A DNA stretch of 35,470 bases from positions 1-35,470 of the IMG/VR virus record IMGVR_UViG_3300005511_000517; one strand, given 5' to 3'. Source of the DNA: a virus. The position numbers and the translations under genes were made by a program. Positions 31,600 to 35,470 of the stretch are shown here, one piece after another (the stretch's first letter is position 1; each line of letters starts with the position of its first letter). A model generated the notes under the pieces. That model saw nothing but the letters and a program-made list of their open reading frames with translations, ran no database searches and had not been told where the DNA came from.

Positions 31600-32475
31600 A
31601 CAGTAACCCATGTTACTGTGCCCATCGCTCCCAGATTCTTGAGTGCCTCAGTTCCGCTGAGACTACATTGATAAGGACAGTAGGAGTGCTAATGTTGTGA
31701 TTTAGCGAGGCTGCCCAGGAATCTAGACGCCTGGGAACAAACAGCTAGGGACGGCCCGTTGAAAAAGTGCGGCAAAGGCCTAGACGGTAGCAGATACACG
31801 TAACGAGTGTTGATTCCGATAGAGGGGAGGCGTCTCAGGGGCAAAAGATCTTAGAGGTCTTGTCTCAACTGGTTTTGCCAGGGGAGCTTGCGACCTCTTC
31901 ACACTTTTGAAACATGATGCAGTAATTGATTGGCTTTAATGAAGGCCACAAATTTATTACTAAGTGAGTTTGTGTTGATAAGGAGTAGCTGGTTTGCCAG
32001 CTACGACGAAAACACAAACTCCCCTGAAGTGCAGCGACGCAAACTTCAGGAGAGTTATGTATCGAGTGTGGTCGAGGTCTTCATGTTCTTGCCATACCTA
32101 TGGCGAAATGATTCACCAGGAATCATCAGGAATTCTTCCTGATCCATGGGCCTCGACATCATCGCTTCGCTCAGATGCCGAGGGGCTGCGCACCTGCTCT
32201 TCGCTCCGCTCAAAGCTACGGTGCTCGCCTTCGCGTTTCTCTTGAGTTCTGGAGAAGCCAAGTAGGTCTTCGACCTAACTTCGCAAGCTCAGATAATGAC
32301 TGCCAGAAGTCACTTCGTTCCGAGCGGCCTTACTTCGCTTCGCTACGTCCCGGCTCGCCACCTGGAAGAAAACCAACATCAAAAGCGGTAATAGGCTGTG
32401 GTCGCAGTCGCTCCTTGTTCAATTTGATTTTAGTGAGGTCGTTTTTTACGGATGGGAGCAATTAAATTTACTCCC
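31600..32475. ncRNA. candidate large structured non-coding RNA (about 0.9 kb)
   Basis: The DNA holds no convincing gene but is packed with strong hairpins. Paired arms: 31600-31607/31612-31619 (8 bp, loop CCAT); 31647-31651/31657-31661; 31714-31719/31730-31735; 31840-31846/31873-31879; 31854-31859/31892-31897 (crossing the previous one, pseudoknot topology); 31966-31976/32011-32021 (11 bp) enclosing 31985-31992/31997-32004 (8 bp, loop TTTG); 32023-32030/32043-32050; 32091-32095/32100-32104; 32125-32132/32136-32143; 32151-32160/32174-32183 (one mismatch); 32190-32194/32220-32224; 32263-32268/32272-32277; 32321-32325/32353-32357; 32454-32458/32471-32475. A weak promoter-like TTGACC lies at 31569. 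Large ornate RNAs such as GOLLD and ROOL are typical of phages; membership is not shown here, and the strand is undecided. Confidence 0.6.
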
Positions 32476-32583
32476 GTGTTGCTGACGAACGACGAATTTC
32501 TGCATGTCCAGCGGCAAAAAACGTCAATCAACTTTTCAAAATTAGATTAGCGCACCAGTTCGGCATTGGCTCCGCAAATTGGA

Positions 32584-32627
32584 AGTCCCAAAAAATCATG
32601 TTTTCTAAAAGTTGATTTTTTGGGGCT
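32584..32627 (+). promoter_or_regulatory. leader hairpin before the frameshift gene pair
   Basis: AGTCCCAAAAAATCA (32584-32598) pairs with TGATTTTTTGGGGCT (32613-32627), 15 positions with one G-T pair. An alternative pairing of the same region exists between CAACTTTTCAAAA (about 32529-32541) and TTTTCTAAAAGTTG. Two competing stems 75-120 bases upstream of ATG 32702 look like an attenuator or riboregulator; this is an inference. Confidence 0.4.
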
Positions 32628-32701
32628 GGCTTATGAAATCCGAATCCCGCAAGATTCGGTCCGCGCTCAACACATCGCATGACACATTGAAAAGGATTTG
32701 T

Positions 32702-33376
32702 ATGACTCAGCCTGAACACATGGATACCACTGCCCCACAACTGCAAGCGCCGGCTGTTACTGCAAACGCGGAGCAAGCGACCATCAAACAAGCCTACTTG
32801 CTGGCACAGTCCGATGAACTTCTCGGTCACCTGTGCAAACACATTTTTGAAGCAGGTCACGCGACAAAGGCATTGCATAAGACGGATTCACTTCAAGCTG
32901 CGCGCTTAGCCGTTGAGCAGATCATGGCGCGCATCGATGAACAGATCAAAGCCGCTAACGCAGGAAAGTTGGCGGAAGAGTTGGATGAGTTGAACGCATT
33001 GGCTAAGAAGCATGGATACAAGGACTGGGATGCGATGGCTACGAGTCATGGCTTGCTTGGAAATGACAAGCCAAACATCGAGCAACCAAAACCATCGAAT
33101 ACACGACATCAGCAGCCTGCTGAACCATACGACCGATTGCTTAAAGACGAGTACACCGGCACTAACTCGCCTGACTTCAGCCAGGGCTACTACATGCGTC
33201 ATGGTATCCGTCCACAAGCTGGCTGGGTTAAGAAATTTGAAAACGTGAACGGCCGCGCTCCCGCTGAAAATGACTTCCGTGATCCGACTGATGATGAAAA
33301 GAACGCTATGCGAAAAGCAAACGAGGAGGCATTCAACAGTATCAAGCGCCGGAGGCCTCGCGCAAAAAAGCAGTAG
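32702..33376 (+). CDS. unknown protein, 224 aa, zero-frame product of a frameshift pair
   Basis: ATG 32702 follows AAAAGGATTTGT; an upstream in-frame ATG at 32612 lies in the leader hairpin and is rejected. The protein is helical in its first two-thirds (QATIKQAYLLAQSDELLGHL, then LAEELDELNALAKKHGYKDW). A later aromatic part GYYMRHGIRPQAGWVKKFEN is followed by a charged helix DPTDDEKNAMRKANEEAF and the basic end SIKRRRPRAKKQ. The stop at 33374-33376 lies six bases from a slippery A_AAA_AAG in the correct phase, so a fraction of ribosomes should continue into the next frame and yield a 417-residue fusion. No family is recognised. It is close to the structured RNA region, which may or may not be related. 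Confidence 0.75.
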   Translation: MTQPEHMDTTAPQLQAPAVTANAEQATIKQAYLLAQSDELLGHLCKHIFEAGHATKALHKTDSLQAARLAVEQIMARIDEQIKAANAGKLAEELDELNALAKKHGYKDWDAMATSHGLLGNDKPNIEQPKPSNTRHQQPAEPYDRLLKDEYTGTNSPDFSQGYYMRHGIRPQAGWVKKFENVNGRAPAENDFRDPTDDEKNAMRKANEEAFNSIKRRRPRAKKQ

Positions 33377-33410
33377 GTCCGGCCTTGTGGGGCTCCCCAC
33401 AAGTACGGAC
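33351..33410 (+). promoter_or_regulatory. programmed -1 ribosomal frameshift signal (dnaX-like)
   Basis: Four elements in order: internal Shine-Dalgarno GGAGG (33351-33355); eight bases later the slippery heptamer A_AAA_AAG (33364-33370), in the X_XXY_YYZ phase of the upstream gene; a six-base spacer CAGTAG containing the stop; then a hairpin starting at 33377. The lower stem is GTCCG/CGGAC (33377-33381 and 33406-33410); the upper stem is CTTGTGGG/CCCACAAG (33384-33391 and 33396-33403), with loop GCTC and a two-by-two internal loop. This is the arrangement of the E. coli dnaX frameshift site. After slipping, decoding continues GCA GTA GGT CCG GCC TTG into the downstream frame. Confidence 0.8.
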
Positions 33411-33954
33411 GCAAGCGAATGCAGAAGTCGCAGAAGCGAAAAACATCAGCCCAAAAGGTTGGCATGAGAAGGCATCTCGCGCTTTCCTCAAGTTATTGCA
33501 GCGCAATCAAATCCATCGCGTGCTTACTATTAAACGAGATTGCATGCCAAAGATGTTTGGGGCGTTGACACCCTGGAGCGGCAAACCCGAGGACATGATC
33601 GGAATAGTAGTCCAAGGCGGTGTAATGCACTTCTATCAGCTGTTGAAATACGTGAATAAGGAAGATGGGAACCAGACTCCCGTAGTGGATCTCGATGAAG
33701 TCCGCAATGTCAACTTTTCCCGCGACAGCCCTGAAGGCTTGCATCAAGACGCTATCGATGCAGTCCGTAAGGTAGCGTGGGCAAAACAGTACAAGACTTT
33801 GTTCGAAATGGACTCAAACGGCTTTGAGGAGTTGCTGCCATCTAAAGGGAAAAAGTGGAAAGCGGTCATTACGACCACGACTGCCGATGGGAACATTTTG
33901 TTCCATGAGATGACTGATCATGTACCGCAGGTTCAATTACCGAATTCGGAATAG
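33385..33954 (+). CDS. downstream frame expressed by -1 frameshifting, 189 aa
   Basis: The frame is open from the slippery site at 33370 to the stop at 33952-33954. As an independent gene it would need TTG 33385, with no good ribosome binding site and inside a stable hairpin, so expression as a C-terminal extension is more likely. The encoded part (NISPKGWHEKASRAFLKLLQ, then RNQIHRVLTIKRDCMPKMFG, later MIGIVVQGGVMHFYQLLKYV) looks like a folded alpha/beta domain followed by a beta-rich end (KAVITTTTADGNILFHEM). No family is recognised and no transposase motif is visible, so this is not an IS-type frameshift that I can identify. The coordinates are those of the recognisable frame; the fusion would run 32702-33954. 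Confidence 0.7.
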   Translation: MWGSPQVRTQANAEVAEAKNISPKGWHEKASRAFLKLLQRNQIHRVLTIKRDCMPKMFGALTPWSGKPEDMIGIVVQGGVMHFYQLLKYVNKEDGNQTPVVDLDEVRNVNFSRDSPEGLHQDAIDAVRKVAWAKQYKTLFEMDSNGFEELLPSKGKKWKAVITTTTADGNILFHEMTDHVPQVQLPNSE

Positions 33955-34167
33955 TTCGCTGCCAATACGAGTGCGCACCGCCCAGACCCTATGGCTTTAG
34001 ACAAGCATGAAAAGGGGACGTAAGTTCCGCACATTGGACATGCGCCCCTTACAGGTACTTAAGATGCAATAGCTCAAACATGACCTGACATAGAATGTTA
34101 GATGAGTTAGAGTTCGTTTGGGCCGATTGCGGCCAGGTACTGCCATTCCATCGTTAGGACGATAGCA

Positions 34168-34398
34168 ATGCATTTCAAGCAGTACGACGTGGTCAGGGTA
34201 ATGGCATTGCATGTAGAGGCAACCAAAGCTTCTGATGCATTCAATCTACGCAGCCCAGCAATTGGCGATGTCGCTACCATTATTGAGATTTACTCAAAGC
34301 CGCCCGGTTATGAACTGGAATGCAGTGATGGAAGCGGTATCACGCAGTGGCTAATGGCGTATGGCCCTGACGACATTGAGCTAGAATTGGTCCCCTGA
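34168..34398 (+). CDS. DUF4926-like small protein, 76 aa
   Basis: A compact beta-rich protein: YDVVRVMAL, then SPAIGDVATIIEIYSKPPGY, ELECSDGSGITQWLM and DDIELELV. This is the order of motifs in DUF4926 proteins (YDvV near the start, GdvGtIvevy, yeVEF-like, ddl at the end). Members of that family are short, and some occur next to toxin or immunity genes; no activity is established. A strong hairpin terminator follows the stop by seven bases, so it is probably its own transcript. It follows the frameshift pair after 213 bases that contain GGCCG/CGGCC and AAGGGG/CCCCTT hairpins and no gene. Confidence 0.75.
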   Translation: MHFKQYDVVRVMALHVEATKASDAFNLRSPAIGDVATIIEIYSKPPGYELECSDGSGITQWLMAYGPDDIELELVP

Positions 34399-34404
34399 AT
34401 GGCC

Positions 34405-34429
34405 CCGTCCGGCCATTACCGGACGGTTT
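34405..34429 (+). terminator. terminator after the DUF4926-like gene
   Basis: CCGTCCGG (34405-34412), loop CCATTA, CCGGACGG (34419-34426), then TTT. A perfect eight-base stem. Confidence 0.8.
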
Positions 34430-34485
34430 GCCATCAGCCTCAATAAAGGCTGACACATTGATATCCGATGCAGATTTGAAAAGCC

Positions 34486-34950
34486 ATGTATTCTTTAATT
34501 GTAGGCTCTGTCCAATTGACGTTTTCATCTGCAATGATAACGGTCGCTCGCGACGTATCGCATCATCGCTGGCGCGATGATGCAGGAGTCTATGCCCGAC
34601 AAGAAGTTCAGATTACTCAGGCAGAGAATAGTGCAACAGTTGCCGGACTCTCTGGCTCTCGCCGGGAAATGGGGCCGCACCTTGTGCGGGTCTTTCATCC
34701 TAAAGTCTTCTCCGAAGTCGAATTTGCTTGGCAGTTGGCGGCCGCTAACCACTGCGTAACCAAAGACGAATTTTTGAGTGCTATGGTTGTGACCGATTAT
34801 GATTGGGGAAAACTTCTCGAGATAAATTGGACTGCACTGGATTATTGTCCTGGTGGACTGCATTACTACCTGCTGCCTAGTGACCACCCTGTAATTGATC
34901 TTGCGGGTCTTACGTTAGATTGGCCCTCAGTTGATATTATTCCTATCTAG
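34486..34950 (+). CDS. hypothetical protein, 154 aa
   Basis: A 154-residue frame; starts at 34486 and 34534 (MITVARDVSHHRWRDDAGVY) are both possible and neither has a clear ribosome binding site. It is beta-rich with an acidic, aromatic C-terminal half (DYDWGKLLEINWTALDYCPG, then GLHYYLLPSDHPVIDLA). The aromatic-acidic ending is a feature of many small bacterial immunity proteins, but I cannot place it in a family. It lies between two genes of similar size, each followed by its own hairpin, so the right flank looks like a set of small independent accessory genes. Confidence 0.5.
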   Translation: MYSLIVGSVQLTFSSAMITVARDVSHHRWRDDAGVYARQEVQITQAENSATVAGLSGSRREMGPHLVRVFHPKVFSEVEFAWQLAAANHCVTKDEFLSAMVVTDYDWGKLLEINWTALDYCPGGLHYYLLPSDHPVIDLAGLTLDWPSVDIIPI

Positions 34951-35037
34951 GAGGGAAGTTCATTGTCTCAACATAGATGAGTTACAGAAGCAATGATGCC
35001 GAATCCTCCGACGGAATTCGGCCAAAACCGGACCTTT

Positions 35038-35349
35038 ATGTCAGTCTCCTTTACTATAATTGATAGCTTCATCGTTTCAGATACACTTCGCGAAAGAGGC
35101 GTTGATCTGCCGAATGGCACTTGGTATGTCCTCGATGGCCAGATTCATTCGGGTGATGAAATCCCTCGAATTGGGGACGCTGTGCGAATCCTTCCATTGG
35201 CTGGTGAGGCCATTGGCACATTCATCGCCGGCGCAGAGGTCCGGCATGGCTCTGCAGCGGTGACATTTATGCCGACAATCGACAATTTGCCGCGCCTCTC
35301 AACATTTTCGGTGGAACGACGACTTCCTCCTCAGCGGCTCATTCCGTAG
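35038..35349 (+). CDS. hypothetical protein, 103 aa
   Basis: I prefer ATG 35038 (MSVSFTIIDSFIVSDTLRER); an upstream ATG at 34993 would add 15 residues rich in Pro and polar residues. The product is beta-rich with GTWYVLDGQIHSGDEIPRIG, DAVRILPLAGEAIGTFI and VRHGSAAVTFMPTIDN, consistent with a small beta-barrel such as an OB- or translation-factor-like domain. The function is unknown. A hairpin (35348-35366) begins at its stop codon. Confidence 0.5.
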   Translation: MSVSFTIIDSFIVSDTLRERGVDLPNGTWYVLDGQIHSGDEIPRIGDAVRILPLAGEAIGTFIAGAEVRHGSAAVTFMPTIDNLPRLSTFSVERRLPPQRLIP

Positions 35350-35366
35350 TCGGCCATTAGCCGACT
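35348..35366 (+). terminator. hairpin at the end of the last gene
   Basis: AGTCGGC (35348-35354), loop CATTA, GCCGACT (35360-35366). A perfect seven-base stem without a strong T-run. The loop resembles that of the terminator at 34405. Beyond it (35367-35470) nothing identifiable is seen. Confidence 0.55.
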
Positions 35367-35470
35367 TCCGTTGCACCTTAAGTTCGGCGCCGCTGATTTA
35401 ACAACGTTAGCACCATAGGTTGCGTAATGCGATTCAACGTACTTAGCGATTCAAATTGGGAAGCAAAACT

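Noticed and set aside
31647-31690. GAGACTACA, resembling the R element of group I introns
   Set aside because: No matching P, Q and S elements at the right spacing and no interrupted gene on either side.
31930-32465. Open frames of 70-96 residues on both strands
   Set aside because: They follow hairpin-rich DNA, have no ribosome binding sites and have compositions expected of random reading; the structured-RNA explanation is better.
27712-33000. Possible diversity-generating retroelement near the fibre gene
   Set aside because: No reverse transcriptase and no template/variable repeat pair were seen in the fibre or downstream.
1-35470. CRISPR array, tRNA or rRNA genes, insertion sequences
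   Set aside because: No regularly spaced repeats, no cloverleaf with a T-loop sequence and no transposase motif were seen; the slippery A_AAA_AAG at 33364 is not inside an IS-type gene pair.

Overview
The window is mostly a prophage, or a prophage-derived island, in what is probably a betaproteobacterium (Burkholderiales, perhaps Oxalobacteraceae). That host guess is an inference from codon choice, the GC-rich nitroreductase fragment at the left edge and the style of the phage genes; no rRNA or other marker is present. The virion genes are those of a short-tailed phage with P22-like logic: large terminase, a roughly 700-residue portal, scaffold, HK97-type coat, adaptor, a beta-rich stopper/stabilisation protein, DNA-ejection-type proteins (one with a peptidoglycan-hydrolase domain), and a fibre ending in a self-cleaving S74 chaperone.

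Layout. 1-363: 3' part of a nitroreductase gene on the minus strand whose N-terminal third is missing, a likely island junction. 428-8507: accessory region, mostly minus strand. It holds small unknown genes, a cold-shock protein and, at 1886-5578, a four-gene same-strand run: membrane protein, TIR protein with an N-terminal beta-rich domain, second TIR protein, membrane protein. This looks like an undescribed TIR-plus-membrane-effector defence module. 8566-31404: plus-strand packaging, head, tail and holin genes in tightly overlapping blocks. They are interrupted at 14049-15424 by two minus-strand cargo genes (a secreted protein and a membrane protein). A GNAT acetyltransferase and a PAPS/APS-reductase-like protein sit among the tail genes. 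Almost every gap between non-overlapping late genes contains the heptamer TAAATAG, usually 26-36 bases before the next start codon.

31405-32700: no convincing gene. At about 31600-32475 there is a dense series of strong hairpins that looks like a large structured non-coding RNA next to the lysis/fibre end of the phage. 32702-33954: two unknown reading frames joined by a textbook dnaX-like -1 frameshift cassette: internal Shine-Dalgarno sequence, slippery A_AAA_AAG, six-base spacer ending in the stop codon, and a 13-bp hairpin. The predicted fusion has 417 residues. 34168-35349: three small genes, one DUF4926-like, with strong hairpins behind the first and the third.

No integrase, repressor, replication gene, separate endolysin or spanin, tRNA or CRISPR array was found. 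Either the missing functions lie beyond the right edge or the prophage is defective. The most interesting items are the frameshift cassette, the TIR quartet, the structured RNA region and the TAAATAG boxes.
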